In this document: positions 46,381 through 55,373 of the stretch, in pieces
Layout of the letters: every line of letters begins with the position of its first letter
Position numbering within the stretch: position 1 is the stretch's first letter
NCBI RefSeq assembly: GCF_030551755.1
Contig: NZ_JAUPEC010000008.1
Coordinates: 113,259 to 177,258 of the forward strand
Length of the DNA: 64,000 nucleotides
Direction: 5' to 3'
Source of the DNA: Pseudocolwellia sp. AS88
GTDB lineage: Bacteria > Pseudomonadota > Gammaproteobacteria > Enterobacterales > Alteromonadaceae
Made by a program: the position numbers and the translations under genes
Notes under the pieces: model-generated
What the model was told of the DNA's origin: nothing
The model's input: only the letters and a program-made list of their open reading frames with translations
Database searches by the model: none

Positions 46381-47660
46381 TGACGGGTTTGATTTTATTT
46401 GTAGTCGCTTTACTGTTTTTATTCTTTGGCTATTCTGTAGCATTTACTTTTGCTGGTGTATCAGTTTTAGTCGGTGTGCTTGCTTTAGGCTCAGATCTAT
46501 TTTCATTTATGCCATATCGAATTATGGGCGTAATGGAAAATACCACCTTGATGGCAATTCCTATGTTCGTTTTTATGGGGATTGTGCTGCAAAAAACAGG
46601 GTTGGCTGAACGCTTACTTGAATCTTCAGCAAAACTCTTTGGCAGTATTGCCGGCGGTGTTGCTATTTCAACGATTATTGTTGGTGCTTTATTAGCGGCG
46701 TCTACAGGTGTTGTTGGTGCAAGTGTTGTAGCAATGGGTGTTATTTCTTTACCTGTAATGCTTAAAAATAAATACCATGAACCTACGGCTGCAGGTGTGA
46801 TTTGTGCATCGGGTACGTTAGGTCAAATTATCCCGCCATCAATTATCTTGATTATCCTTGGCGATGTAATGGGTGTTCCTGTTGGTGATTTATTTAAAGC
46901 TGCTGTACTTCCAGGTATGTTACTAATTGTTGTTTACACCATTTATATTTTGGTTTTAGGTAAATTTAAACCTGAATACTGTCCTCCTATGGAGATCACA
47001 GAAAGTAAAGCTGAACTATTAGTACAAGCGACAAAAGATATTGTGCCACCATTATTACTTATCGTAACAGTTTTAGGTTCAATCTTTTCTGGTATTGCTA
47101 CACCGACAGAATCTTCTGCCATTGGTGCATTAGGCTCAGTTATTTTAGCTGTTTTTTATCGTAGTTTTTCTTTCAAAAAGTTAAATGATGTATCGAAAGA
47201 AACTGTAAAAGTAACGTCAATGATCTTCGCTGTACTTATTGGTGCAACAGCATTCTCTATGGTGTTTAGCTATTCAGGTAGTGAATACATTGTTGAAGAG
47301 TTCTTCTTAGATTTACCAGGTGATAAATGGACATTCTTGTTGATGTCTATGTTAGCGATATTAATTTTAGGATTCTTTATTGATTTCATTGAAATAGCCT
47401 TTTTAGTTGTACCGATTTTGGTACCTGTGGCTATGGTTTTAGAAATTGACTTAGTGTGGTTTGCTATCTTAATTTCAATGAATTTACAGACATCTTTTTT
47501 AACACCGCCCTTTGGTTTTAGTCTCTTTTATCTAAAAGGCGTAGCTCCACCCACACTTAAAACAACAACAATATATAAAGGTGTAATTCCTTTTATCCTA
47601 ATGCAGATAATGGTTCTAGCACTGGTTTTATTTTTGCCTGAATACTTTATCTTCACATAA
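46380..47660 (+). CDS. dctM: TRAP transporter large permease subunit
   Basis: A 426-residue membrane protein with about twelve hydrophobic segments that carries out sodium-coupled substrate uptake. Characteristic segments are IPMFVFMGIVLQKTGLAERL, GVVGASVVAMGVISLPVML, ASGTLGQIIPPSIILIILG, the GIATPTESSAIGALG motif and LQTSFLTPPFGFSLFYL near the end. Start overlaps the dctQ stop. No terminator with a T tract follows directly; the long hairpin at 47718-47786 lies 60 bases downstream. Confidence 0.95.
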   Translation: MTGLILFVVALLFLFFGYSVAFTFAGVSVLVGVLALGSDLFSFMPYRIMGVMENTTLMAIPMFVFMGIVLQKTGLAERLLESSAKLFGSIAGGVAISTIIVGALLAASTGVVGASVVAMGVISLPVMLKNKYHEPTAAGVICASGTLGQIIPPSIILIILGDVMGVPVGDLFKAAVLPGMLLIVVYTIYILVLGKFKPEYCPPMEITESKAELLVQATKDIVPPLLLIVTVLGSIFSGIATPTESSAIGALGSVILAVFYRSFSFKKLNDVSKETVKVTSMIFAVLIGATAFSMVFSYSGSEYIVEEFFLDLPGDKWTFLLMSMLAILILGFFIDFIEIAFLVVPILVPVAMVLEIDLVWFAILISMNLQTSFLTPPFGFSLFYLKGVAPPTLKTTTIYKGVIPFILMQIMVLALVLFLPEYFIFT

Positions 47661-47678
47661 TAAAAAATAACATAAACT

Positions 47679-47700
47679 AGGGTTGTTGATCTTTCCTGAT
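47679..47700. repeat. Motif GGGTTGTTGATCTTTC (dispersed repeat)
   Basis: AGGGTTGTTGATCTTTCCTGATTA resembles the motif at 2612-2636 (GGGGCTGTTGACCTTTC) and 28660-28676 (GGGTCTGTTTATCTTTC), all intergenic. This suggests the ends of a dispersed element. Here it lies immediately after dctM. Confidence 0.4.
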
Positions 47701-47717
47701 TAGTTTTACAGCAAGGT

Positions 47718-47786
47718 GTTTAGCATTTAGATAGTACAGCGTAAGTTAGAGAAGTTAGTTACTCGAACTTACGCTAAATGTTAAAC
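47718..47786. other. Long bulged inverted repeat after dctM
   Basis: Outer arms GTTTAGCATTTA (47718-47729) and TAAATGTTAAAC (47775-47786) are complementary at 11 of 12 positions; inner arms GCGTAAGTT (47739-47747) and AACTTACGC (47766-47774) pair perfectly. Nine bases bulge on the left only and 18 bases form the loop. It may end the TRAP transcript or be a mobile-element remnant. Confidence 0.6.
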
Positions 47787-47943
47787 ACATGCTGCCGTTA
47801 GGTTCATTTAAAAAGCATGCTTATTGGTGTGCGCTTTATTAAAAAATAAAGCCCACGTCGTGGTTTAACTCGTTTAAAAATTGAATAAAATCTAACTATG
47901 AAAGCTCAATAAACCCTAATAACATAAACTGGGGAATATAATA

Positions 47944-48975
47944 ATGAAGAAAACAGCTCTATTTTTAGCCATTGGAAGTACTTTATTTGTGGCGAATTCA
48001 GCTATCGCTGATGTGTCGGTTTACGGTCGAATTACTTACAATATGCTAAAAGATGATACGTCGAAAGATGTATATTTTGGTCGTCATGAATTTGCAGAAT
48101 CAAATTTCGGTTTTAAAGGTACATTTGATTATGGAAATTTGAAGTTTGGCGCTCAATTAGAAGTTGGTTTAGATGAAGGGGTTTCTAGTATCCTTCATGC
48201 AGAAGGTAACTCTCGAACTCGTATTCAAGAATTATCTGTTGCTGGTGATTTTGGTAAAGTAAAACTAGGTACTGGTGCTGGTATTACTTGGATTATTTCT
48301 GATGTCGATCAATCAGGCACTTGGTGGTCTGATCCATTAGGCATGAGCCAACGTTTTGGTGCTAGCCGTCGTGGCCCTGCTACTGACAGCCAAACACCAT
48401 TTGTACAAGCTCAATCTATCTTTAATGAGCGTATTATTTATGAGTCACCTACTTTTTTAGAAGGTGCTAAATTCTACGCTCAAATGAGTGAAGCGAGTGG
48501 TTACGAAGTTGCCATTAAATATGTGGCGAATGGCTGGCGCGTAAATGTTTGGAATGTTGATTACGGTGATGTTGACCGTGATGAAGATCCACAAGCGGAT
48601 ATTGATGAAAACGGTACTGCTGGTTTCTTTGGTGCTACTGAAGGTCGAGGAGTTCTTGCTGGTTACAAACATTCATCAGGTGTTAACTTTACTGCAACTT
48701 ATGGTGAAGCTGATCAAGTAGATGACAGCAAAAGAGAATTCATTAACTGGAAGCTAGGTTATACAAAAGATAAACATGCAGTAAGTATTAGCATGGGTAA
48801 CTATAGTTCAGAAGATGGTTCTGGTGTGTCTGGTCCAGATCATACACGTACAACGTTAGCCTATAACTTTAAACCTTTAACCGGTGTTCAATTATGGGCG
48901 CAAGCAACTAAAGGCGATACAGATGATCAAGAATCATTTAATGCTTTAGTTTTAGGTGGTTTAGTTAAGTTTTAA
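47944..48975 (+). CDS. General porin (OmpC-like)
   Basis: A 343-residue outer-membrane porin with a signal peptide ending AIA, a first strand DVSVYGRITYNML, repeated amphipathic strands, and a final LVLGGLVKF ending in Phe. The pattern SNFGFKGTFDYGNLKFGAQLE and GDFGKVKLGTGAG matches Gram-negative porin family 4. It follows the TRAP operon and may supply substrates through the outer membrane. GGGGAATATAATA precedes ATG. Confidence 0.9.
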   Translation: MKKTALFLAIGSTLFVANSAIADVSVYGRITYNMLKDDTSKDVYFGRHEFAESNFGFKGTFDYGNLKFGAQLEVGLDEGVSSILHAEGNSRTRIQELSVAGDFGKVKLGTGAGITWIISDVDQSGTWWSDPLGMSQRFGASRRGPATDSQTPFVQAQSIFNERIIYESPTFLEGAKFYAQMSEASGYEVAIKYVANGWRVNVWNVDYGDVDRDEDPQADIDENGTAGFFGATEGRGVLAGYKHSSGVNFTATYGEADQVDDSKREFINWKLGYTKDKHAVSISMGNYSSEDGSGVSGPDHTRTTLAYNFKPLTGVQLWAQATKGDTDDQESFNALVLGGLVKF

Positions 48976-49103
48976 TCATTACTAATTAAGAATAGTATTG
49001 TGTCTTACATGCTATTCTTTAGGAGTTTTTGAATATTTTGATCTTTTATTGAAAAATTTAATCTCAGATATTCAATAATTCCTAGTTATTATTTGGAGAA
49101 AAT

Positions 49104-49430
49104 ATGATGAAATATACGATATGTATTGTGATTACATTATTAACAACAAGCTTTGGCGCATTAGCTGATAATGAAATGGAGAAGGAACCAGGACTTTTCA
49201 CAGGTAAAAAAGGGGCTTTTACGTTATTAAAAACAGATAACCTTAAGCCAAAAGAACAAGCTAACAAAGAAATCATAGAACAAAAAAGTCACGTTAAAGC
49301 TACCGTTGCGGATATGTCGAAGAAAGAAGAATTTGGCCTATTTAAAAACTGGAAGCAACATAAAGAAAATAATACCTCAGAATACCAAGAATTTTTATTA
49401 TGGTTAGAATATAAAGAAGTTAACCAATAA
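49104..49430 (+). CDS. Small secreted protein of unknown function
   Basis: The 108 residues begin with a signal peptide (hydrophobic ICIVITLLTTSFGALA). The mature part is highly charged (Lys/Glu), with a GLFTGKKGAFTL segment and a late KEEFGLFKNWKQHKEN...EYQEFLLWLEY pattern rich in aromatics. It has no cysteines. GGAG is five bases before ATG. It stands between porin and pilin genes with no clear operon partner. I do not recognise the family. Confidence 0.6.
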   Translation: MMKYTICIVITLLTTSFGALADNEMEKEPGLFTGKKGAFTLLKTDNLKPKEQANKEIIEQKSHVKATVADMSKKEEFGLFKNWKQHKENNTSEYQEFLLWLEYKEVNQ

Positions 49431-49617
49431 TATATTGATAAAAAACTCGTCATCATTTGAATATTCTCTCTTTTTCTTTTGTATTTTAGAAAGGATCAAG
49501 CTTAGCGACTAGCCAGTTTTTTATTTTGATTTATACAGGAGTTAAATTGATTTTAAAAAACTAAGACTTTAAAATCTCAATTTCTTAAAATTAAAGTAGT
49601 AAAGGTTACGGTTTTAT

Positions 49618-50085
49618 ATGAAAAAACACTCAGGGTTTACCTTAATTGAATTAGTTGTTGTAATAGCTATCCTTGGCATTTTATCTGCTGTCGCTTTACC
49701 TAAATTTATAAACCTACAAGATGACGCTCAACAAGCTGCAATGAATGGGCTTAAATCAGCTTTAGAAACTGCTTCTTCGTTGACTTTTGCTAAAGCCAAA
49801 ATTAATCAGGCCGGCGACTTTGCTGATGAAACCCTGCCATCAGGTATAAGAATTCGGTACGGTTATCCTTTCGCTACCCAAACCAATTTAAAATTACTGC
49901 TTGATCTTAATGATGATGACTGGAAACTTTCTGGTTCTGATCCCGCGATTACTTTTACCAGAACAAGTACTACAGAAGATTTGACCGTAAGTGAAATAGC
50001 AAGCGCTGACGTCTGTAAGCTTATTTACACGAGAGCTGTGCAAGGTGAGCGACCAGATATTACTATATCGGGTTGTACTGATTAG
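49618..50085 (+). CDS. Type IV pilin-like protein, MshA type
   Basis: A 155-residue prepilin: short basic leader, cleavage before Phe in SGFTLIELVVVIAILGI (Glu5 present), an N-terminal helix continuing to LPKFINLQDDAQQAAMNGLK as in MSHA pilins, and a C-terminal globular part with two cysteines (VCKLIY and SGCTD) for the disulfide loop. It needs a prepilin peptidase and an assembly system, neither of which is in the window, so it is an orphan gene. Confidence 0.88.
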   Translation: MKKHSGFTLIELVVVIAILGILSAVALPKFINLQDDAQQAAMNGLKSALETASSLTFAKAKINQAGDFADETLPSGIRIRYGYPFATQTNLKLLLDLNDDDWKLSGSDPAITFTRTSTTEDLTVSEIASADVCKLIYTRAVQGERPDITISGCTD

Positions 50086-50290
50086 ATATGGTAAGTTGTG
50101 TTTGGTTCGACTGGGTTTTTACTGGGGATAAGTTAATTGAATCATTAGAATTTAATATAGGAATTCAGATACTCCAAAGTTTAACTTGGTTACTAAGTTA
50201 AAGCACTAAGCTACATACACAGCTTAATATTTTCTCTAGTCTAATCGTTTTCTAACCCTCTATACTCACTTTGTTTGCTTATCTTTATTA

Positions 50291-50307
50291 AACCGAACTC
50301 AGGTTCT
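50291..50307. repeat. Solo end-like sequence of the TIR element family
   Basis: AAACCGAACTCAGGTTC resembles the right terminal repeat of copy D (AAACCGAGTTCAGGTTA). No matching second end was found within 250 bases, so it may be a decayed fragment. Confidence 0.3.
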
Positions 50308-50320
50308 TTACATACAAAAA

Positions 50321-50351
50321 AAACGCCATCTGATCACTCAAATGGCGTTTT
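50321..50351. terminator. Bidirectional terminator near the pilin and lipoprotein genes
   Basis: AAACGCCAT (50321-50329) pairs with ATGGCGTTT (50342-50350) around 12 bases. Runs of A on the left and TTTT on the right serve both the pilin direction and the minus-strand lipoprotein gene ending at 50368. Confidence 0.9.
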
Positions 50352-50367
50352 GTTATTCTATCTTAAT

Positions 50368-51837
50368 TTATAATAAGCGTTGTACGATAGGGCAATTAAT
50401 AATTATTCCGGTAGAGCCATAAGGCGTACCACCTGGACCTGTTACAAAGCCTCGTTCAACCATGCCTAGAATTGCAAACTCTTCTGTCATTCTAGAGCGG
50501 TATCCTTGATCAACAGCTTCTTGTGTCCATTCGCCTAAGTTTAAATCCCAAAGCGGACTATAATCTGTAGCAATGGTAGGTATACCACCAAGAATGTTTA
50601 AAGGAACACCTTCACCAAGAATAGCACTGTTAAAACCTTGACGTTGTGGACTTACTTGACCACTCGCATCGTTAACAGGACCGTTAGTAAAACCAAAGAT
50701 ACGCTCAACACCACTAAATAGTGAATCATCAGCGCCTACAGGTATATTTGCTAATGCAGGAGCAAAAATTGCGCCTTCAAGAGTAGCAGCAATATCCGCA
50801 GATGCATCCGTTGATAAATACAATACTGGACGACCAAAACTAAAGCCTAAAGTTAACTCTAATGTTACAGTGCCAGCTTCGCCATCATCACCAGGACAAA
50901 TAGCAACAACACCATCATGAAGTATTTCACGTGCTGCAACTAATTGGTCGTCAGGTATACCGTCACAGTAAGCAGATAATTGCTCATCAGTAGTATTAAA
51001 TGACACCATAGGTGCATTATAAATATGGTTACGTGCATTTTCTATTTTAACTAATGGGCTATAAAAACCGTTTTCATCACCTACATCAGTACCTATAGCG
51101 CCTGGAGTAAATGCTAGATCTGCAAGTAAATTATTAGTGCCAGACGTATCAGTTGATCCTGCATTTGTGCTTCTTACAGGAGAAAAGTCAACCGCTCCAC
51201 CTTCAACAACTAGTACGCCTTCGTTGTCATAAAAACCACGACGAACAGCTGAAGGTTGAAAACTATCAGAAGAACCAGATACATCTGTAAATGCTAATTT
51301 CTCACTGAAGTTTAAACCTAATGCCGCAGCATTATCACGATCAGATGTATCAGTTACAACATACCAAAACTCTTGACCATCTTTCGAACCACCCGATGCC
51401 AAACGCCCTTTATAAAGAGGTAATGTAACCGTTGCTGTTTCTGCCTCTGTATCAACCGTTCCTGCTGTTAACAATTGAACAGGACCAATAAGTCTTGGGT
51501 TGCTATCAGATGGCGCAGGACCAAAGTAAGTTACAGGAATATCAGCACCTACTGAAGGTGGACCCGGTGCAACATCGTCTTCATCTTCTTCAAATTCAGC
51601 AGGAGTGCCAGCAACTAATTCAAATGCATTTGTACTAGATTCAGTTGCATCAGCGAAATCTTGAGCTAAGCGTCCACCAAATTCAATGGTGATTTCTGAA
51701 GGCTCAGGTAAGGTTAGGTCTTGACCTGCTGGGCCTGCAGGACCTTGAGCACCAACGCTACCATCGTCTCCATTACATGCTGACAAGGCAATTGACATTG
51801 CTGTCACTAATAGTAATTTTTGAGTAGTAATTTTCAT
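50368..51837 (-). CDS. Lipoprotein of unknown family with collagen-like segment (paralogue 1)
   Basis: A 489-residue lipoprotein (lipobox LSAC, Cys near 20) followed by a short Gly-x-y segment (GAQGPAGPAGQ) and an acidic linker. The main domain (about 95-489) is shared with the next gene: IPVTYFGPAPS, LIGPVQLL, WYVVTDTS, FYSPLV, IYNAPM, PVLYLSTD, NPQRQGF-like SPQRQGFNSA, DYSPLWDLNLGEW and the ending INCPIVQRLL. Cysteines are few (YCDGI, AICPG, INCPI). About 60% identity by eye to the neighbour; the gap is 35 bases, so they are co-transcribed. I do not recognise the fold. Proximity to the Cus operon suggests, but does not show, metal-related function. Confidence 0.8.
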   Translation of the reverse strand: MKITTQKLLLVTAMSIALSACNGDDGSVGAQGPAGPAGQDLTLPEPSEITIEFGGRLAQDFADATESSTNAFELVAGTPAEFEEDEDDVAPGPPSVGADIPVTYFGPAPSDSNPRLIGPVQLLTAGTVDTEAETATVTLPLYKGRLASGGSKDGQEFWYVVTDTSDRDNAAALGLNFSEKLAFTDVSGSSDSFQPSAVRRGFYDNEGVLVVEGGAVDFSPVRSTNAGSTDTSGTNNLLADLAFTPGAIGTDVGDENGFYSPLVKIENARNHIYNAPMVSFNTTDEQLSAYCDGIPDDQLVAAREILHDGVVAICPGDDGEAGTVTLELTLGFSFGRPVLYLSTDASADIAATLEGAIFAPALANIPVGADDSLFSGVERIFGFTNGPVNDASGQVSPQRQGFNSAILGEGVPLNILGGIPTIATDYSPLWDLNLGEWTQEAVDQGYRSRMTEEFAILGMVERGFVTGPGGTPYGSTGIIINCPIVQRLL

Positions 51838-51872
51838 AATAATAAACCTTAATTTGTTAGTTTCGTTGCGTG

Positions 51873-53066
51873 CTACAGAAAGCGGTGAACAATTGGACAG
51901 TTAATAATAAATCCTGTCGAACCATAAGGAGCTCCACCAGGGCCGGTAATAAAGCCACGTTCAACTAGGCCTAAAATTTGAAATTCTTCAGTTAATCGAG
52001 AAACATATCCTCTATCAATAGCTGCTTGGCTCCATTCACCTAAGTTAAGATCCCAAAGAGGGCTATAATCTGTCGCAACAGTAGGAATTCCACCTAATAC
52101 GTTTAAGGTATCGCCTTCACCTCTAAGCGCACTTTCAAAACCTTGACGTTGTGGATTAGTTACTCCTTCTTCAAGGTTAACCGGTCCATTAACAAAACCG
52201 AAAATACGTTCAACTGCACTAAATAGTGAATCATCAGCACCAACGGCTACATCTCTTAAACCTGGTGCATAAGTTGCGCCTTCAAGTGCTGCTGGTAATG
52301 GGTCGTTTGTATCTGTTGAAAGGTATAAAACAGGTTTAGCAAAACTAAAACCAGGTGTTAATGCTAGTGTAACTGTGCCTTCTTCAGGGCAAATATGAAC
52401 AACTTTATCGTGTACTAATGAATAATCAGGTGTTGTATCACAAAAATCTAAATCTTCTGCTGGTGTGTTAAATGCAATCATTGGGGCGTTGTATATATGA
52501 TCCCCAGCACTAATAATTTTAACTAATGGCGAATATAGTTCGTCGCCAACAGAACCTGGTTGAAAAGCAGCAGGTGGGAATGCATTCGGTAATTCACCCG
52601 GTGTAACAATACGCTCTGGTGAAAAGTCTACAGCTCCCCAATGGAACATTAAGGTGCCATCAACATCGGTTTCAGCAATACGAGCAGAACGAGAGTTATC
52701 AGCAAAAGCTAATTTACCTGCATGGTTAACACCAAGAGCAACAGCTACTTCTGCATCGGTAGTATCTGTTATGACATACCAAACAGCTTCACCTGTTTCT
52801 TTTAATTTACCGTAATAAAGTGGCATGGTTATGGTGCCAGCATCTTCATCTAACACTCCAGAACGTAAAAGTTGTACTGGGCCAATAAGTTCTGGTTCTA
52901 CACTTGACGGTGGCGGACCAAAGTAAGTCACTGGAATATCTGTACCTATAGAAGGAGGTGAAGGTCTTACTTCATCATCACCTGACTCTTCTGCTATTGC
53001 TACGGCAGCGCATAAGCTTGATATTACAAAAAGACTAGCTAGCGTCTTATTAAATTTTTTGTACAT
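51873..53066 (-). CDS. Secreted protein of unknown family (paralogue 2)
   Basis: The 397-residue protein starts with a signal peptide (LASLFVISSLCAAVAIA) instead of a lipobox, so it is probably soluble in the periplasm or secreted. It carries the same main domain as the gene at 50368, with conserved TYFGPPPS, LIGPVQLL, WYVITDTT, LYSPLVKI, IYNAPMIAF, the Cys pair (FCDTT and HICPEE), NPQRQGFES, DYSPLWDLNLGEW and INCPIVHRFL. It lacks the collagen-like and acidic linker section. It is the promoter-proximal gene of the pair and diverges from the Cus operon across 288 bases. Confidence 0.8.
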   Translation of the reverse strand: MYKKFNKTLASLFVISSLCAAVAIAEESGDDEVRPSPPSIGTDIPVTYFGPPPSSVEPELIGPVQLLRSGVLDEDAGTITMPLYYGKLKETGEAVWYVITDTTDAEVAVALGVNHAGKLAFADNSRSARIAETDVDGTLMFHWGAVDFSPERIVTPGELPNAFPPAAFQPGSVGDELYSPLVKIISAGDHIYNAPMIAFNTPAEDLDFCDTTPDYSLVHDKVVHICPEEGTVTLALTPGFSFAKPVLYLSTDTNDPLPAALEGATYAPGLRDVAVGADDSLFSAVERIFGFVNGPVNLEEGVTNPQRQGFESALRGEGDTLNVLGGIPTVATDYSPLWDLNLGEWSQAAIDRGYVSRLTEEFQILGLVERGFITGPGGAPYGSTGFIINCPIVHRFL

Positions 53067-53354
53067 ACTATTTACCTTTTCAAATGTAAGTTAGATTGAA
53101 ATTTATATGTGTTTTTTATTTCATCATTTTTTTTATCTAGGTAAATTCTATGGATTAGTTATCACGAATTCGTCACGAAAAAGACACGGTTATGAATTAA
53201 ATGAATCACAACTCTGTGATAATTAATATGATGGTAAGTTAGTTGTTTTATTAGAAGGGAAAATTGATTTTTGTAAACTCTAATCAGTTATCTGCATTGA
53301 ATCACTAGAATTTTAATGTATCATTACATCAATTAAATTATTTCTTGGTGACTT

Positions 53355-53759
53355 GTGTTCCAACACTTTTCTAAAACATTAATGGTATTGCTTATCTGTT
53401 TGACCTTTTTCGGTCAGGCAATGGCGTCTACTGTTATGTCTTATCATATGATGAGTATGGAAAATATGAAGAGCATGCATCAGCAACAAAGCTCAGATCA
53501 AAGTACTAACATGTCAATGATGGACCATAGCCAACATACGATGGGAAATGGTACGAGTAATGAGCCGGAATCTAAAGATGACGATTGCTGTGATAGTTTT
53601 TGTAATTGTTTTACCAGCGGTTGTTCACCTTTATTCTCAATCCACCAAAATATAAATAATGATGTCGTTATCGATATCGCTGCAAAAATTTACGCTATAC
53701 CTGTTCAAATTCAAAGTCAGCTCCCAACCTCTTTATATCGACCTCCTATACTAAGTTAA
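53355..53759 (+). CDS. Met/His/Cys-rich periplasmic protein leading the Cus operon
   Basis: A 134-residue secreted protein (signal peptide ending AMA; start GTG). The mature N-terminal half is very rich in Met and His (SYHMMSMENMKSMH, MSMMDHSQHTM), followed by an acidic cysteine cluster DDDCCDSFCNCFTSGC and a C-terminal tail SLYRPPILS. This composition fits soft-metal (Cu+/Ag+) binding. Similar proteins precede heavy-metal efflux operons in marine gammaproteobacteria. It is not a known enzyme. It starts 139 bases before the OMF gene on the same strand and is likely its operon leader. Confidence 0.75.
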   Translation: MFQHFSKTLMVLLICLTFFGQAMASTVMSYHMMSMENMKSMHQQQSSDQSTNMSMMDHSQHTMGNGTSNEPESKDDDCCDSFCNCFTSGCSPLFSIHQNINNDVVIDIAAKIYAIPVQIQSQLPTSLYRPPILS

Positions 53760-53897
53760 CTACAGACTCAGTGTGTCCAAAATTTGGCTCACTAAACTAT
53801 TTTATCTCTGTATTTGGCTTTTTGATCTCGGTTTACTCTCTATAACCATTTCAAAATAACCTTATGAACTAAACTTTTTATCCCTATTGGGGCGGTT

Positions 53898-55373
53898 ATG
53901 TTTATCAATAAATTAATGTTAAATGGGCTTTTAGCTTTTACTTTTTTCCATGCTAATGCCACAAAACCATTCAGTAATACAACGCAGAAGGCTTTATCTT
54001 TCAACAAAGCGATCAGTACCGCGCAAGCTAACGATCCTTGGTTAACGGGTAATGTAAATCAGCAACGTTCTATTGAATATATGAGTCAGGCGGCAACGTC
54101 ATTACCTGATCCTAAAATCTCCATTAACATGGCGAATTTGCCTGTTAATGGTTTTGATTTCTCTCAAGAAGCGATGACGCAAGCGCAAGTGGGGATATCG
54201 CAAGTTTTTCCTCGTGGCGATAGCTTAAAAATCAAAAGTGACCAGCTAAAAACTGAAAGTGAAATGTACCCTTATCAAAGAGAAAATAGAAAATCTCAGG
54301 TAGCGGTTACGGTAGGTAGCTTATGGCTAGATGCTTTTCGAGTACAAGAGAGCATTACTTTAATAGAAACCAACAGGAAGCTTTTTGAGCAGTTAGTACA
54401 AATTAGCGAAGCAAGTTACTCTTCAGCGTTAGGTAAAACCAGACAACAAGATATTGTTAGAGCACAATTAGAGTTAACACGCTTAGACGATAGATTAGAT
54501 ATTCTTCATCAACAAAAAAGCAGTTTTGATGGCTTGTTATCGCAATGGTTGGTTAACTTATCTCAAGAAAGTGATTCGGGTAACTCAAACGACATTACAG
54601 ATACTTCTTATGATTCAATCATTGCGGACTTAGCTCTGTCTCATTTTAATTTGAGCCCTCAGCTTCCAGATATCGATTTACTTAACCATGAGGTTATCTA
54701 TCAAAGTGATCCCCTTAAACCTAATCAAGTTGTTGCTTTGTTTATTAATCATCCTTCTATAATTGCTATTGAAAAAAAGGTTGATGCGAGTAGAACAGGT
54801 ATTTCGTTAGCAAAACAAAAATACAAACCAGAGTGGGGAGTTAACGCAAGTTATGGCTACCGTGCGGATGATTTTGATGGGCGCAGCCGAGCTGATTTAT
54901 TTTCAGTAGGTGTTACTTTCGATTTACCTTTATTCACCGAGAATAAGCAGGATAAAGAAGTAAAGTCAGCTATTCACCAAACTGAAGCCGTTAAAACAGA
55001 AAAGCTTTTAATGTTAAAACAATTTATTGGTAGCTTTGCTAGCGCGAAAGCTCGATTGCTGCGCCTTAAAACCAGACAACATTTATATAAAACAAAATTG
55101 CTTCCGCAAATGCATGATCAAGTAGAGGCCGCATTAGCAGCTTATACAAATAATGATGGTGATTTTTCTGAAGTTGTTCGTTCAAGGATTGCCGTATTGA
55201 ATACTGAAATTGAAGATCTATCCCTTAATGTAGAAGAGCAGAAGATACATCTTGAGTTAAATTACTTGTTTGTTGGTAGTGTTAAAGTTGCCAGTGTTAA
55301 ATCGACTCGCTACGAAAACCAGAAAAGTATGGCCAATAGTTCACAATCTAGAACTATTTGGGGAGAAAGATAA
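53898..55373 (+). CDS. cusC: Outer-membrane efflux protein of the Cus system
   Basis: A 491-residue TolC-fold outer-membrane factor. It has the two OEP repeats with long helical hairpins (ALSFNKAISTAQANDPWLT at the first; PNQVVALFINHPSIIAIEKK at the second), and strands such as PKISINMANLPVNGFDFS and WGVNASYGYRADDFDG. It has a signal peptide but no lipobox cysteine, unlike E. coli CusC. It forms the exit duct for the RND pump. The stop overlaps the start of cusB (TAATG). Confidence 0.88.
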   Translation: MFINKLMLNGLLAFTFFHANATKPFSNTTQKALSFNKAISTAQANDPWLTGNVNQQRSIEYMSQAATSLPDPKISINMANLPVNGFDFSQEAMTQAQVGISQVFPRGDSLKIKSDQLKTESEMYPYQRENRKSQVAVTVGSLWLDAFRVQESITLIETNRKLFEQLVQISEASYSSALGKTRQQDIVRAQLELTRLDDRLDILHQQKSSFDGLLSQWLVNLSQESDSGNSNDITDTSYDSIIADLALSHFNLSPQLPDIDLLNHEVIYQSDPLKPNQVVALFINHPSIIAIEKKVDASRTGISLAKQKYKPEWGVNASYGYRADDFDGRSRADLFSVGVTFDLPLFTENKQDKEVKSAIHQTEAVKTEKLLMLKQFIGSFASAKARLLRLKTRQHLYKTKLLPQMHDQVEAALAAYTNNDGDFSEVVRSRIAVLNTEIEDLSLNVEEQKIHLELNYLFVGSVKVASVKSTRYENQKSMANSSQSRTIWGER

